Positions 1 to 8,995 of a DNA stretch of 64,000 nucleotides are shown in pieces (the first letter of the stretch is position 1; every line of letters begins with the position of its first letter). The notes below the pieces were generated by a model. The model had not been told where the DNA came from, did no database searches, and saw nothing but the letters and a program-made list of their open reading frames with translations. A program made the translations under genes and the position numbers. Source of the DNA: Rhodobacteraceae bacterium EhC02 (GTDB lineage: Bacteria; Pseudomonadota; Alphaproteobacteria; Rhodobacterales; Rhodobacteraceae); the NCBI GenBank assembly GCA_001650895.1, contig LXYH01000031.1, forward strand, positions 42,139 to 106,138, read 5' to 3'.

Positions 1-44
1 GCATCCACATGGGACCAGATCGGGTTCTCGTTCGTCTTGGCCAT
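1..44 (-). CDS. N-terminal fragment of an unidentified gene leaving the window
   Basis: An ATG on the minus strand at 42-44 opens a frame that runs off the left edge of the window and reads MAKTNENPIWSHVDA. An AAGGAT ribosome-binding site lies about 10 bases upstream of the ATG. The short peptide resembles the start of M20-type amidohydrolases (NPIWSHVD-like openings), but 15 residues do not allow a real assignment. It would be divergent from the bicarbonate permease gene. Confidence 0.4.
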   Translation of the reverse strand, partial: MAKTNENPIWSHVD

Positions 45-242
45 TCTCAGATCCTTCAAATCAGGGCGCTGTCCGACATGCCGGAACGCTAGTTGGCGCG
101 CCTGTGCATCTCAAGCCTCGATCCAACGGACGGCGCAGGTTTATTCATTTACAAAAAAGAACGTTAGATAAAAAACTATATATTTTATATTCTTCACAAA
201 CTGCTGCAAAAGCCGGGCACACCCTTTCAGGAGACCGCCCAC
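45..242. promoter_or_regulatory. AT-rich divergent intergenic region upstream of the SbtA-type gene
   Basis: About 200 bases without a convincing gene. Bases 140-205 are strikingly AT-rich compared with the surrounding DNA, which fits promoter elements for the permease gene, for the leftward gene, or for both. I cannot define a -35/-10 pair with confidence. Confidence 0.35.
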
Positions 243-1301
243 ATGGACCCGATCATCGCTATCGCCACAACCATCCTGACCCAGATCCAGCAACCCACCC
301 TCGCCTTCCTGATCGGGGGCATGGTGCTGGCCGCACTTGGCAGCCGCCTTGAAGTGCCCGAGCCTGTCTACAAGCTGATCGTTCTGCTGCTGCTGATGAA
401 GGTCGGGCTGGGCGCGGGTATCGCGGTACGCGAAGCCGATCTGGTGTCGCTGGCGGTTCCGGCCATCGGAGCGGCGCTGGCGGGGATCGTGATCGTGCTG
501 CTGGGGCGGATGGTCCTGCTGCGGCAATCGCAGGTATCCGAGATGGATGGCATGGCGACCGCTGGTCTGTTCGGGGCTGTCTCGGCCTCGACCCTTGCGG
601 CGGGGATGGCGATGCTGGACGGGGCCGGCATGGCCTATGAGGGTTTCATCGGCGCGCTTTACCCGTTCATGGATATCGCCGCCCTGCTGACTGCGATCCT
701 GCTGGCCCGGATGAGCGCGGAACGCAAGTCCGCCCGTTCGGTCATGCCGCAAGGCGGTGCGGCGACAGTGACCATGGGGCAGACCGGCGGCGCGGGGCAT
801 GGCGAGATCGTGCGCGAGATCCTCGTCGATATGCTGAAAAGCCCCGCGATCTCGGCGCTGCTGCTGGGGTTGGGGCTGGGGCTTCTGGCGCGGCCAGATG
901 CGGTCTATGCCAGCTTTTACGAGCCGCTGTTCCGGGGGCTGTTGTCGCTGCTGATGCTGGTGATGGGCATGGAGGCCTGGTCACGGCTGGCGGATCTGCG
1001 CAAGGTCGCCCATGTCTATGTGCTCTACGGTCTGGCGGCCCCCCTTGTGCATGGCCTGATCGGCTTCGGCATCGGTTTGGTCGCGCATCACCTGACCGGC
1101 TTTTCTGCCGGGGGCGTGGTGCTGCTGGCGGTCATGGCCTCGTCGAGTTCCGACATCTCGGGGCCGCCGACCCTGCGCGCCGCCCTGCCCGAGGCCAATC
1201 CATCGGCCTATGTCGGCACATCCACCGGGCTGGGCACGCCGGTTGCGATCCTGTCGATCCCGCTGTGGATCGCGCTGGCGGAGGCCTTGATCGGCGCATG
1301 A
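243..1301 (+). CDS. sbtA: Sodium-dependent bicarbonate transport family permease (SbtA-like)
   Basis: A 352-residue, very hydrophobic protein with about ten membrane segments, matching the SbtA/DUF897 family that imports bicarbonate with sodium in cyanobacteria. Two halves of about five helices flank a soluble loop near residues 155-185, as in SbtA. The C-terminal stretch around SSSSDISGPPTLRAALPEAN and the following YVGTSTGLGTPV region correspond to the conserved ALPEANPS motif of the family. An AGGAGA site precedes the ATG. The stop codon overlaps the start of the next gene by four bases, so the two are probably translated together. No SbtB (PII-like) partner is visible. Transport of bicarbonate in this organism is inferred; other proteobacterial family members may carry other anions. 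Confidence 0.85.
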   Translation: MDPIIAIATTILTQIQQPTLAFLIGGMVLAALGSRLEVPEPVYKLIVLLLLMKVGLGAGIAVREADLVSLAVPAIGAALAGIVIVLLGRMVLLRQSQVSEMDGMATAGLFGAVSASTLAAGMAMLDGAGMAYEGFIGALYPFMDIAALLTAILLARMSAERKSARSVMPQGGAATVTMGQTGGAGHGEIVREILVDMLKSPAISALLLGLGLGLLARPDAVYASFYEPLFRGLLSLLMLVMGMEAWSRLADLRKVAHVYVLYGLAAPLVHGLIGFGIGLVAHHLTGFSAGGVVLLAVMASSSSDISGPPTLRAALPEANPSAYVGTSTGLGTPVAILSIPLWIALAEALIGA

Positions 1302-2176
1302 CAACCGGCAAGACCACCGATCCGCAAAGCCGCGCCGGCAGACTGCCGGCGCGTGTCGCCTTGGGCACGATGCACGGCAAAGAGCGCGCGCTTGCGCCGG
1401 CCTTTGACCGATTGTCGGTCAGGCTGATCGTGCCCGCCGGGCTGAACACGGACAGCTTCGGCACCTTCAGCGCCGAGACACCCCGCGCCGGCAGCATGGA
1501 AGACGCGGCAAGGGCCAAGATCGCGGCCGCGCTGGCCGTGACGGGATTGCCCGTGGGACTGGCCAGCGAAGGCGCCTACGGCCCCCATCCCGCGGTGCCT
1601 TTCATGGCGGCGGGCCTTGAGATCCTGATGTGGCGCGACGCGGACCAAGGCCATGAGATCATCGAACGTCTGGGCGATGACCGGCCCGCTTATGACCGGG
1701 CAGAGGTTGCCGACATGGATCAGGCGGCCCCCCTGCTGACGCGCATGGGCTTTCCAGAAACCGCATTGATCGTATCCCCTGCGGGGGATGCGCGCGGGCC
1801 CGTCGCCAAGGGTTTGACCGGGTTGTCCGAACTTGCCGCCGCCATCGTCGCGGCCTGCAAAGCCAGCCCTGTCGGCAAGGCCGTGCTGCAGACCGACATG
1901 CGCGCCCATATGAACCCGCGCCGCATGTCGATGATCGCAAGGCTGGGCCTGCGGCTGGCAGAGAGGCTGGCCTGCCGCTGCGACGGCTGTGGTGCGCCGG
2001 GCTGGGGGCGGCTGGGCACGGTGCCGGGCCTGCCCTGCAGCTGGTGCGGCGGCCCGAGCCTGCTGATCGCGCATGAGGTGCATGGCTGCACGGCCTGCGG
2101 CACAACCCGCCCCGTGCCCCGACCCGACGGCAAGACCATGGCAGATCCGGGCGAATGCCCTGCGTGCAACCCGTGA
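1298..2176 (+). CDS. DUF6671-type zinc-ribbon protein coupled to the SbtA-like permease
   Basis: A 292-residue protein whose ATG overlaps the permease stop codon (ATGA at 1298-1301). The N-terminal part (about 25-170) has no fold I recognise. The last 90 residues hold four C-x2-C pairs (CDGC, CSWC, CTAC, CPAC), which strongly suggests two zinc ribbons. The stretch TDMRAHMNPRRM before them is typical of the DUF6671 family. Function is unknown. Coupling to SbtA suggests a role connected with bicarbonate uptake, perhaps regulatory, but this is only an inference from neighbourhood. Confidence 0.7.
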   Translation: MTTGKTTDPQSRAGRLPARVALGTMHGKERALAPAFDRLSVRLIVPAGLNTDSFGTFSAETPRAGSMEDAARAKIAAALAVTGLPVGLASEGAYGPHPAVPFMAAGLEILMWRDADQGHEIIERLGDDRPAYDRAEVADMDQAAPLLTRMGFPETALIVSPAGDARGPVAKGLTGLSELAAAIVAACKASPVGKAVLQTDMRAHMNPRRMSMIARLGLRLAERLACRCDGCGAPGWGRLGTVPGLPCSWCGGPSLLIAHEVHGCTACGTTRPVPRPDGKTMADPGECPACNP

Positions 2177-2211
2177 CGGAAGGACCAGCCCGGTCAGGCG
2201 CTGCGCCCCAC

Positions 2212-3000
2212 TTAGGCGGGTTGCAGGAAATCCGTGACGATCGTCTGGAACAGGGCGGATTTTTCCAGATGCGCGGCATGGGCCGTGCCCGGGATGACCG
2301 CAAGCTGGCTGTCGGGCAGGCCACGCCACAGCGCCTCGACCTGGGGCCAGCGATAGGATTGATCGCCATCGCCCCACAGCACCAGCGCGGGCATCGACAA
2401 TCCCGCAAGCGCTGCGCGCCCGTCCCAGCGGCTCATGGCCTCAAGCCCGGCTTGCGCGGCACTTTCGCTGGCCTGCGCGCCAAGGCTGGCCACCAGCTCG
2501 AACCCCGGTGCGGCACATCCGTCGCGGAACCATGTCGACCCGATGCGGCGGATCGTGCGGGCGACGCCATCCTCGGCCAGCCTTTTGCGCGACACGTCCA
2601 GCGGCTCGAACCGGTCGGGCATCAGCCCCAGCGGCCCGGTGCCGTAAAGGATCAGCCTGTCGATCCGGGCAGCATGGCGCGCGGCGAATTCCTGCACGAT
2701 CATACCGCCCATGGAATGACCCAGAAGGTGGAAGCGGGTCAGCCCCAGTTCGTCCACCAGACCCGCCAGATGGGCGGCGAAGCCGTCGATCCGGTCGATG
2801 CAGCCCGCCCTGGCCGCATCGCCATAGCCCGGCAGATCAAGGGCGATCACGTCGAACCGGTCCGACAGGCGCGCGAATTCATGCTGCCATTGCGCCGCCC
2901 CCCCAAGGTAGCCATGCACCAGGACCAGCGCGGGTCCCGCACCGGCACGGCGATAGGTCGTACCGTCCGCGCGCGTCACTTCATCTGTTCGGGCAGCCAC
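2212..3000 (-). CDS. Alpha/beta-fold hydrolase at the end of the TRAP operon
   Basis: A 262-residue alpha/beta hydrolase. The oxyanion region VLVHGYLG, the nucleophile elbow GHSMGG, a late acid in WGDGDQ and the histidine in GTAHAAH make up a complete catalytic triad. No signal peptide is visible, so it is cytoplasmic. I chose the GTG at 3000 because a GGAGA site sits in front of it; this overlaps dctM by 25 bases. A second GTG at 2979 would overlap the dctM stop by exactly four bases (GTGA) and is also plausible. Being last in a dctPQM operon, it may hydrolyse an ester or lactone of the imported acid. Its substrate cannot be read from sequence. Confidence 0.8.
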   Translation of the reverse strand: MAARTDEVTRADGTTYRRAGAGPALVLVHGYLGGAAQWQHEFARLSDRFDVIALDLPGYGDAARAGCIDRIDGFAAHLAGLVDELGLTRFHLLGHSMGGMIVQEFAARHAARIDRLILYGTGPLGLMPDRFEPLDVSRKRLAEDGVARTIRRIGSTWFRDGCAAPGFELVASLGAQASESAAQAGLEAMSRWDGRAALAGLSMPALVLWGDGDQSYRWPQVEALWRGLPDSQLAVIPGTAHAAHLEKSALFQTIVTDFLQPA

Positions 3001-4277
3001 AGGGCGGTCTCCGGGAAAAGGATCAGAACGAAGATCAGGACGACAAGGGCCGCGATGAAGGGGAGACAGCCGGTGATGACCTGCCCGATCGACACCTGCC
3101 CCCGGCTGATGCCCTGAATCACGTAGAGGTTCAGCCCCACGGGCGGCGTCAGCACCGCGATCTCCATCGTGATGGTGTAGACGACACCGAACCAGATCAG
3201 GTCAAACCCGGCCGCCGCCATCAGCGGAAAGATCGTGGGCAGCGTGATGAAGGTCATCGACACAGGTTCAAGGAACATCCCCAGCACGATGTAGAAGATC
3301 AGCACGATGGTCAGAACGACATAGGGCGACAGATCGAAGCCAAGGAAGAACTGCGTGAATTCGTAAGGGACCCTGTAGTAGGTCAGCACGAAGCCGAACA
3401 GCGTCCCCGCCGACAGCAGCAGGCCCAGATAGCCCATGGTCCGCATCGTCGCGAGCAGCGCATCGTAAAAACCCGCCCAGCGCAGACCACCCACGCCGAA
3501 CGCCAGGATCACCGTCAGCAGGGCCGCGACGGCGGCGGCCTCGGTCGGCGTGGCGATGCCCGCGTAGATCGCGACCGTGATCACCAGGCCGATCAGGGCG
3601 ATGGGGCCCACGGTGGCGGCGATCTGGAACAGGCCCATGCGCACCGCCTGTTCCTGTGCGGGGATGTCATCGGGGCGCATCACGCCCCAGATCATCACCA
3701 CCACGCAGAACAGCGTCACGAGGATCAGGCCGGGAATGACGCCCGCGATGAACAGATCACCGATACTCTGGTCCGTGACGATCCCGTAGAACAGCAGGAT
3801 CAGGCTGGGCGGCAGCAGCACCGACAGGGTGCCACCCGCGGCCAGCACGCCCGAGGACAGTTCCTTGCCATAGCCCAGTCGCAGCATTTCCGGCAGAGCG
3901 ACGCCGCCGATCGTCAGCGATCCCACCATAGAGGACCCGCAGACCGCGCCGAAACCGGCGCAGGCCCCGATCGAGCCATAGGCCGCAGAGCCGCGCAGCC
4001 GAAAGCCCTGATGCAGGAACTGGTAGAGATTGGGGCCGATATTGGACTTGCCGATCAATTCGCCCAGGAAGACGAACAGCGGCACCGCCAACAGGATATA
4101 ATCGATCCAGACGCCCCAGAGCTTTAGCTGCGAAGATACGAGCGATGTCTCGAAGCTCTGGATCTGCCAGAGGAACGGCAACGAGGCTGCCGCCAGCGCG
4201 AATGGAATGGGCAGGCCGATGCCGATCAGCAGCATCAGCAGCCCCAGAAGGCCAAGACCGACTTCATACCATTCCAT
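2976..4277 (-). CDS. TRAP transporter large permease (DctM family)
   Basis: A 433-residue protein with about twelve membrane segments, the usual size for the DctM subunit that forms the sodium-driven transport channel. Family motifs include the N-terminal IGIGLPIPFALA, the central AGFGAVCGSSMVGSLTIG and the TPTEAAA loop. A GGAGG site precedes the ATG, three bases after the DctQ stop. It works with the DctQ and DctP genes upstream to import an organic acid or sulfonate. The substrate is not evident, but the neighbouring paralogous LysR genes and cuyA hint at a sulfonate or C3 acid. Confidence 0.92.
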   Translation of the reverse strand: MEWYEVGLGLLGLLMLLIGIGLPIPFALAAASLPFLWQIQSFETSLVSSQLKLWGVWIDYILLAVPLFVFLGELIGKSNIGPNLYQFLHQGFRLRGSAAYGSIGACAGFGAVCGSSMVGSLTIGGVALPEMLRLGYGKELSSGVLAAGGTLSVLLPPSLILLFYGIVTDQSIGDLFIAGVIPGLILVTLFCVVVMIWGVMRPDDIPAQEQAVRMGLFQIAATVGPIALIGLVITVAIYAGIATPTEAAAVAALLTVILAFGVGGLRWAGFYDALLATMRTMGYLGLLLSAGTLFGFVLTYYRVPYEFTQFFLGFDLSPYVVLTIVLIFYIVLGMFLEPVSMTFITLPTIFPLMAAAGFDLIWFGVVYTITMEIAVLTPPVGLNLYVIQGISRGQVSIGQVITGCLPFIAALVVLIFVLILFPETALWLPEQMK

Positions 4278-4280
4278 GTC

Positions 4281-4784
4281 TCAGACCTCCTGCGCGGGGG
4301 TGCGGATCAGGCGCGCCAGAAGCAGCGCCGCATAAAGCGAAAAAACGATGAGCGACGTGGCCCCGGGTGCCCAGAACATCCAGCGCGGCCACAGAAGGAT
4401 CTCGGAAGAGGCGCCCGAGTTGAACGCGCTTTGCGTGGCCCGAATGCCTGCCAGCGAAAAGAACAGCCCCACCCCCGTCATCAGCGACAGGTTCAGGATG
4501 CCGACAAGCTTGCGCCCCATGGGCGGCAAACGGTCCGTCAGCATGGTGACCTTGGGATAGGCATCTTCGCGCATGGCATAGGCAAGGCCCGCAAAGGCCA
4601 CGGGAAACAGCAGAAGTGCTGTCGCCTCGGTCACCATCCGGTCCGGCGCGTTCAGCGCATAGCGCGTGAAGACACCGTAGCTGATCCAGACCATCTGGAT
4701 CAGGACGATCAGCGCGCCGCCGACCGCCAGCCAGACGACAAGCCGTTCCACCACCGCGATCGCGCGGTCCAGTCCCGTTTGCAT
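4281..4784 (-). CDS. TRAP transporter small permease (DctQ family)
   Basis: A 167-residue protein with four predicted membrane helices, as expected for DctQ, which links the binding protein to DctM. The region FTRYALNAPDRMVTEATALL is the typical DctQ loop. AAGGAA precedes the ATG. It lies between dctP (67-base gap holding a hairpin) and dctM (3-base gap). Confidence 0.9.
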   Translation of the reverse strand: MQTGLDRAIAVVERLVVWLAVGGALIVLIQMVWISYGVFTRYALNAPDRMVTEATALLLFPVAFAGLAYAMREDAYPKVTMLTDRLPPMGRKLVGILNLSLMTGVGLFFSLAGIRATQSAFNSGASSEILLWPRWMFWAPGATSLIVFSLYAALLLARLIRTPAQEV

Positions 4785-4810
4785 GTCACGTTTCCTTGCC
4801 AGTCATGCCC

Positions 4811-4833
4811 CCGCCCGGCACGGGGCCGGGCGG
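4811..4833 (-). terminator. GC-rich hairpin between dctP and dctQ
   Basis: The arms CCGCCCGGC and GCCGGGCGG pair perfectly over nine bases around a five-base loop. No T tract follows on the minus strand. Such a hairpin after the binding-protein gene could stabilise the dctP message or partly attenuate transcription, so that DctP is made in excess of the membrane subunits. The structure is seen; the role is inferred. Confidence 0.5.
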
Positions 4834-4851
4834 AAGACATCGCGATAATGA

Positions 4852-5844
4852 TCAGGGCGCGTTGTCGGCGAAAAGCGACAGAACCGAGCCTGCCAGTTCC
4901 GCACCGCAAGCAGCCTGCACCGTCTCGTTCCACTTGCCCTGCACGCTGTTGATCAGCTCCATCCGCTTGTCCTCGCTGATGGCGACAGCGGCACCGCCGC
5001 CCTTCATCACGGCATTGCCGACGCGCTGATCGACCCAATCCTCGTAGCGGGGCTTCAGCCATTCCTCGGTCTCGCGCGCGGCGGCGGTGACGGCGGCCTG
5101 CTGATCGGGGGTCAGGCTGTCGAACTTGGACTTGTTCATCATGTACTGGATGTTGCCATAGAAGAGGCTGGCGTTGACCATATAGGGCATCACGCTCCAG
5201 AGCTGCCAGCTGGAATAGGTGGCAACACCCATGTTGATCCCGTCGACCACGCCACGCTCGGCGGACTGGAACACTTCCTTGGGGGCCACGAAGACCGGCG
5301 CGCCGCCCCAGGTCTCGATCATCATGCTGACCAGCGGCCCGATGGACCGCACCTGCTTGCCCTGAAGATCGCCCAGATCGGCGATGGGCTCTTCGAACCA
5401 CCATTCCTGATCGTAGGAATAGTTCGAGTTGAACAGCGGCACGAGGCCCACATTCGCCGCCTCGTCGCGGATCAGCTCGGCATAAGCAGCATCCATGGCG
5501 ACCTGGTTTTCAAGGTCGATGGCCGCAGGATAAAGCGAGGTGACACGGTAGCAGGGCAGGCGTTCATCGGCAGGGATCCAGCTGATGTCGGAAACGCCGC
5601 CCTGCAGCGCGTCGACGCCTTCGGACCAGCCGTGCAGGGTGGCAGAGGGGAAGATCTGCACCTCGACGCTGCCGCCGGTCTTTTCGGCGACCAGATTGGC
5701 GAAATGCACGAAGCCTTCATAGCGGATATCGGATTCGTTCACATAGGTGGACAGGCGGATGGTTGTGTCGGCAGCCTGCGCCGCGACAGAGGCCGCCGCG
5801 ACCAAGCCAGCGGCCGGAAGAACGGTTTTCCAGGAAAAAGTCAT
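4852..5844 (-). CDS. TRAP transporter substrate-binding protein (DctP family)
   Basis: A 330-residue periplasmic binding protein with a Sec signal peptide (about residues 1-24, ending AAQA). The sequence has the DctP pattern: VAEKTGGSVEVQIFPSATL near residue 55, LQGKQVRS near residue 160 and the helix GVVDGINMG near residue 200. Residues Arg in KQVRS and the GVVDG segment usually line the carboxylate site. AAGGAG precedes the ATG. It is the first gene of an operon dctP-dctQ-dctM-hydrolase, divergent from a LysR gene that probably controls it. The ligand cannot be assigned from sequence. Confidence 0.92.
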   Translation of the reverse strand: MTFSWKTVLPAAGLVAAASVAAQAADTTIRLSTYVNESDIRYEGFVHFANLVAEKTGGSVEVQIFPSATLHGWSEGVDALQGGVSDISWIPADERLPCYRVTSLYPAAIDLENQVAMDAAYAELIRDEAANVGLVPLFNSNYSYDQEWWFEEPIADLGDLQGKQVRSIGPLVSMMIETWGGAPVFVAPKEVFQSAERGVVDGINMGVATYSSWQLWSVMPYMVNASLFYGNIQYMMNKSKFDSLTPDQQAAVTAAARETEEWLKPRYEDWVDQRVGNAVMKGGGAAVAISEDKRMELINSVQGKWNETVQAACGAELAGSVLSLFADNAP

Positions 5845-6011
5845 TTCATACTCCTTGTCGTTGGGATCGCGAGGCCGCTTGTCCGGCCTTCTTGGACGTT
5901 TGTGTCAGGGTCCCGGATGATTCGGCGCAAGGCCACGGCTGGGGACACCCGAATGCTAAGCCCGCGGGCTTGGATCAGGCCAATTCAAATGAAACATCAA
6001 ACTATTCCGAT

Positions 6012-6030
6012 CTTGCATGACAAATCACGC
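6012..6030. promoter_or_regulatory. Candidate LysR operator word between dctP and LysR gene 1
   Basis: The 217-base divergent region 5845-6061 holds no gene. At 6012-6030 the sequence reads CTTGCATGACAAATCACGC. Its CTTGCA and AAATCACGC parts recur as CTTGCAAATCACGC at 7871-7884, in front of the paralogous LysR/cuyA pair. A shared operator for two related regulators would explain this, but the evidence is only the word match. Confidence 0.3.
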
Positions 6031-6061
6031 CTGCCTAGCATGGCCGCGCAAGGGGGGCGTC

Positions 6062-6946
6062 ATGGACATCAACTGGCTTGCCGATTTCGTCTGCCTGGGG
6101 CGAACGCTGAATTTCACCCGCGCCGCGGAAGAACGAAACATCACCCAATCCGCCTTCAGCCGGCGCATCCGGTCGCTGGAGAACTGGATCGGGGTGCCAC
6201 TGATCGACCGGGCCACATACCCGGTGCAACTGTCCGAGCCGGGGCGCCAGTTCCTGCCCATCGCCCAGCAGACCATGGCACAGCTGACCGATACGCGTCA
6301 GGCGATCCGCGAGGCCGAGCGCGGCAATGCCTCGTTCCAGCGGTTTGCCGCGCTGCACGCCATCTCGGTCAACTATCTGCAACCCCGGCTGGCGGAATTC
6401 GAAACCCGCTATCCGGAATTGCGCACCCGCGTGCTGTCGGACACGCTGACCGCCTGTTGCCAGTTGCTGACCGAAGGGGCCTGCGAATTCCTGCTGTACT
6501 ACCGGCATCAGGACGTGGCCCCGATCCTTGACGAGACCCGGTTCGTGCGAAAGGACATCTGCACCGAGCGGCTGATCCCCGTGGCGCTGCACGATGCCGC
6601 GGCACGGCACGGCTGGCGGCTGCTGGGCGATGGGGACATTGCGGTGCCCTACCTCAGCTATGATCCCAATACATTCCTTGGCACCGTGGTCGACCGCACC
6701 ATCGGCAATCGCGGCACGGCCCTGTCGATCCGCTACATGGATGCGCTGGCCGAAGCCCTCAAGCGGCGCACGCTGGCGGGGGCCGGTGTGGCATGGCTGC
6801 CGGAATTCTCGATCCGCGACGAGCTGGCCAATGGCACGCTTGTGCGCATGGGTGGCGACCGATGGACGGCGAACCTGACGATCTCGCTGTTCTGTTCGAC
6901 AGAAAGGCTGGACGACATGGGCCGCATGATCTGGGATGCGTTCTAA
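6062..6946 (+). CDS. LysR-family transcriptional regulator, divergent from the TRAP operon
   Basis: A 294-residue LysR-type regulator. The N-terminal winged helix-turn-helix covers residues 1-60, with the recognition region TRAAEERNITQSAFSRRIR. The rest is the two-lobed effector domain. I take the ATG at 6062 (MDINWLADF), because LysR proteins begin this way; an upstream ATG at 6017 would add a non-family leader. It is divergent from dctP and so probably controls that operon. It resembles the regulator encoded tail to tail at 6943-7842 (both have RNITQSAF), so the two are likely paralogues. The last four bases overlap that gene's end. Confidence 0.88.
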   Translation: MDINWLADFVCLGRTLNFTRAAEERNITQSAFSRRIRSLENWIGVPLIDRATYPVQLSEPGRQFLPIAQQTMAQLTDTRQAIREAERGNASFQRFAALHAISVNYLQPRLAEFETRYPELRTRVLSDTLTACCQLLTEGACEFLLYYRHQDVAPILDETRFVRKDICTERLIPVALHDAAARHGWRLLGDGDIAVPYLSYDPNTFLGTVVDRTIGNRGTALSIRYMDALAEALKRRTLAGAGVAWLPEFSIRDELANGTLVRMGGDRWTANLTISLFCSTERLDDMGRMIWDAF

Positions 6947-7842
6947 CCCCCTGCCCCGCGCCGTTCCGCCGCCATCACCAGCGTCTCCCAGGCTTGCAGC
7001 GTGCCGGCGTCGCCCCCGTCGGCCAGGCGGATCAGCCGGACATCCAGCGCGTGATCGGGACCTGCATCCAGAGGCCGGACCAGCCGGCCCGCATCCAGAT
7101 CCGCCTTGACCAGCGACAAGGGCAGCCAGGCGATCCCGATCCCGTTCAGCGCATAGTGATAGGCGGCCAGCGTCAAGGCCGTCTCGGCGCGGCGGGTGAT
7201 GCTGCGCCCCGGCGGAAGGTCTGTCCACAGATGCCGTTCGACCAGTTCGCCCAGGAACACCTCGGGCGGATAGCTGATCACGGGCAGGTCATCGCCCAGC
7301 GCGGCCGCGACCTCGGGCAGGCAGACCGGGGTCAGCGTCTCGCGGCCGATGCGCCGCGCGATCAGGCCAGGCGGTTCCAGCGTATCGGCAGGATCGGGAT
7401 AGTCATAGGTCACCACCAGATCGGCCGCGCCCGAGATCAGTTGCAGCAGGCATTCGTCACGGTTGCCCGACCGCACCCGGACCGAGGACCATCCCAATTC
7501 GGTCAAACGCTGCACCAGCCCGGGCGAGATCGTGGCCGTGATCGCATGCTGGCAGGCCAGCGTCACGATGCGCCCCTCGCCACGGGCCGCAGCGCGCAGG
7601 GCGCGCCGCAAGTCGCGCGTGTCCTGGCCCAGGCGGCGCAGCGCGCCTTCCTGGCTCCGCAGGGCGGGCAGAAGCACGACAGGCTTGCGCCGCCGGTCGA
7701 ACAGTGGCGTGCCCAATCCATCCTCGATCGCGCGGATACGGCGGGTGAAAGCCGATTGCGTGATGTTGCGCTGCTCGGCCGCGCGGGCGAATGACCCGGC
7801 ATCGAGCACGGCAAGGATGTCTTCGAGCCAATCGTGATGCAT
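6943..7842 (-). CDS. LysR-family regulator divergent from cuyA (CuyR candidate)
   Basis: A 299-residue LysR-type protein with the N-terminal helix-turn-helix (FARAAEQRNITQSAFTRRIR) followed by the effector-binding domain. It is transcribed away from cuyA across a 124-base gap and therefore probably activates the cysteate genes. In Ruegeria pomeroyi, as I recall, a regulator gene called cuyR lies beside cuyA and cuyZ. Its effector is unknown here. It overlaps the first LysR gene by four bases at its 3' end and is close to it in sequence. Confidence 0.85.
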   Translation of the reverse strand: MHHDWLEDILAVLDAGSFARAAEQRNITQSAFTRRIRAIEDGLGTPLFDRRRKPVVLLPALRSQEGALRRLGQDTRDLRRALRAAARGEGRIVTLACQHAITATISPGLVQRLTELGWSSVRVRSGNRDECLLQLISGAADLVVTYDYPDPADTLEPPGLIARRIGRETLTPVCLPEVAAALGDDLPVISYPPEVFLGELVERHLWTDLPPGRSITRRAETALTLAAYHYALNGIGIAWLPLSLVKADLDAGRLVRPLDAGPDHALDVRLIRLADGGDAGTLQAWETLVMAAERRGAGG

Positions 7843-7870
7843 GACAAACTGATAGCGCCAGAGCGCATAA

Positions 7871-7884
7871 CTTGCAAATCACGC
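7871..7884. promoter_or_regulatory. Candidate LysR operator word between LysR gene 2 and cuyA
   Basis: In the 124-base divergent region 7843-7966, CTTGCAAATCACGC repeats the word seen at 6012-6030. Nearby, ATAGCGCCAGAGCGCAT at 7851-7867 forms an imperfect inverted repeat. Both are the kind of element a LysR protein could bind. The function is inferred only. Confidence 0.3.
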
Positions 7885-7966
7885 ATCTTGTCTTGAGATA
7901 TTCGCATTCGATTTGCCGGAAATCACCACCTATAAGTCTGTTGACGCAACATGAAAGGCTTGCCCC

Positions 7967-8986
7967 ATGCATCTCGCCCGTTATCCCCGCCGCTTTCTTG
8001 CTCATCTGCCCACGCCGCTGGAGCGCCTTGACCGGCTGAGCGCCGAACTGGGCGGCCCAGAGATCTGGATCAAGCGGGACGACTGCACCGGCCTGTCAAC
8101 GGGCGGCAACAAGACCCGCAAGCTGGAATTCCTGATGGCCGAGGCCGAACTTCAGGGCGCGGACATGGTGATGACGCAAGGCGCGACACAGTCGAACCAC
8201 GCCCGCCAGACCGCCGCCTTCGCGGCCAAGATGGGGATGGCCTGCCATATCCTTCTGGAGGACCGCACCGGGTCGAACGACAGCAACTACAACAACAACG
8301 GCAACGTGCTGCTGGATCACATGCACGGCGCGACGACCGAAAAGCGCCCCGCCGGCGGCGACATGAACGCCGAGATGGAAGCCGTGGCCGACCGTTTCCG
8401 CGCCGAAGGCCGCAAGGTCTATACCATCCCCGGCGGCGGATCGAACCCCACCGGCGCGCTGGGCTATGTCAACTGCGCCTTCGAGATGCTGTCGCAGTTC
8501 AACGACCGTGGCCTGCAGGTGGATCACATCGTGCATGCGACCGGCAGCGCCGGCACGCAGGCAGGCCTGATCACCGGGCTGAAGGCGATGAATGCGGGCA
8601 TTCCGCTGCTGGGCATCGGCGTGCGCGCGCCCAAGGCCAAGCAGGAGGAAAACGTCTATAACCTGGCGGTCAAGACAGCCGAGAAACTGGGCTGCCCCGG
8701 CGTGGTCGCGCGTGAGGATGTGGTCGCCAACACCGATTACGTGGGCCAGGGCTATGGCATTCCCACCGAGGACGGGCTGGCCGCGATCCGCATGTTCGCC
8801 GAACTGGAAGGCATCCTGCTGGACCCGGTCTATTCCGCCAAGGGGGCCGCTGGCTTCATCGATCTGGTCCGCAAGGGTCATTTCAAGAAGGGCGAACGCG
8901 TGGTCTTTTTGCACACCGGGGGCGCCGTGGCGCTGTTCGGCTATGACAAGGCCTTCGACTTTGCCGATCGCTGGGTCGCGCCCTGA
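7967..8986 (+). CDS. cuyA: L-cysteate sulfo-lyase (CuyA), PLP-dependent
   Basis: A 339-residue PLP fold-type II enzyme of the D-cysteine desulfhydrase/ACC deaminase group. The motif [11 protein letters not shown] holds the PLP lysine (about Lys49), followed by [15 protein letters not shown] and the PLP phosphate loop around [10 protein letters not shown]. The sequence is close to CuyA of Ruegeria pomeroyi, including the segment NNNGNVLLD, which separates it from ordinary D-cysteine desulfhydrases. CuyA converts L-cysteate to pyruvate, ammonia and sulfite. It is followed nine bases later by a membrane exporter gene, matching the known cuyA-cuyZ pair. Plain D-cysteine desulfhydrase is the main alternative. 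Confidence 0.85.
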   Translation: MHLARYPRRFLAHLPTPLERLDRLSAELGGPEIWIKRDDCTGLSTGGNKTRKLEFLMAEAELQGADMVMTQGATQSNHARQTAAFAAKMGMACHILLEDRTGSNDSNYNNNGNVLLDHMHGATTEKRPAGGDMNAEMEAVADRFRAEGRKVYTIPGGGSNPTGALGYVNCAFEMLSQFNDRGLQVDHIVHATGSAGTQAGLITGLKAMNAGIPLLGIGVRAPKAKQEENVYNLAVKTAEKLGCPGVVAREDVVANTDYVGQGYGIPTEDGLAAIRMFAELEGILLDPVYSAKGAAGFIDLVRKGHFKKGERVVFLHTGGAVALFGYDKAFDFADRWVAP

Positions 8987-8995
8987 TCCGAAACC

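Noticed and set aside
2508..4127. A 539-codon plus-strand frame opposite dctM
   Set aside because: It is antisense to a TRAP permease and has low-complexity charged composition.
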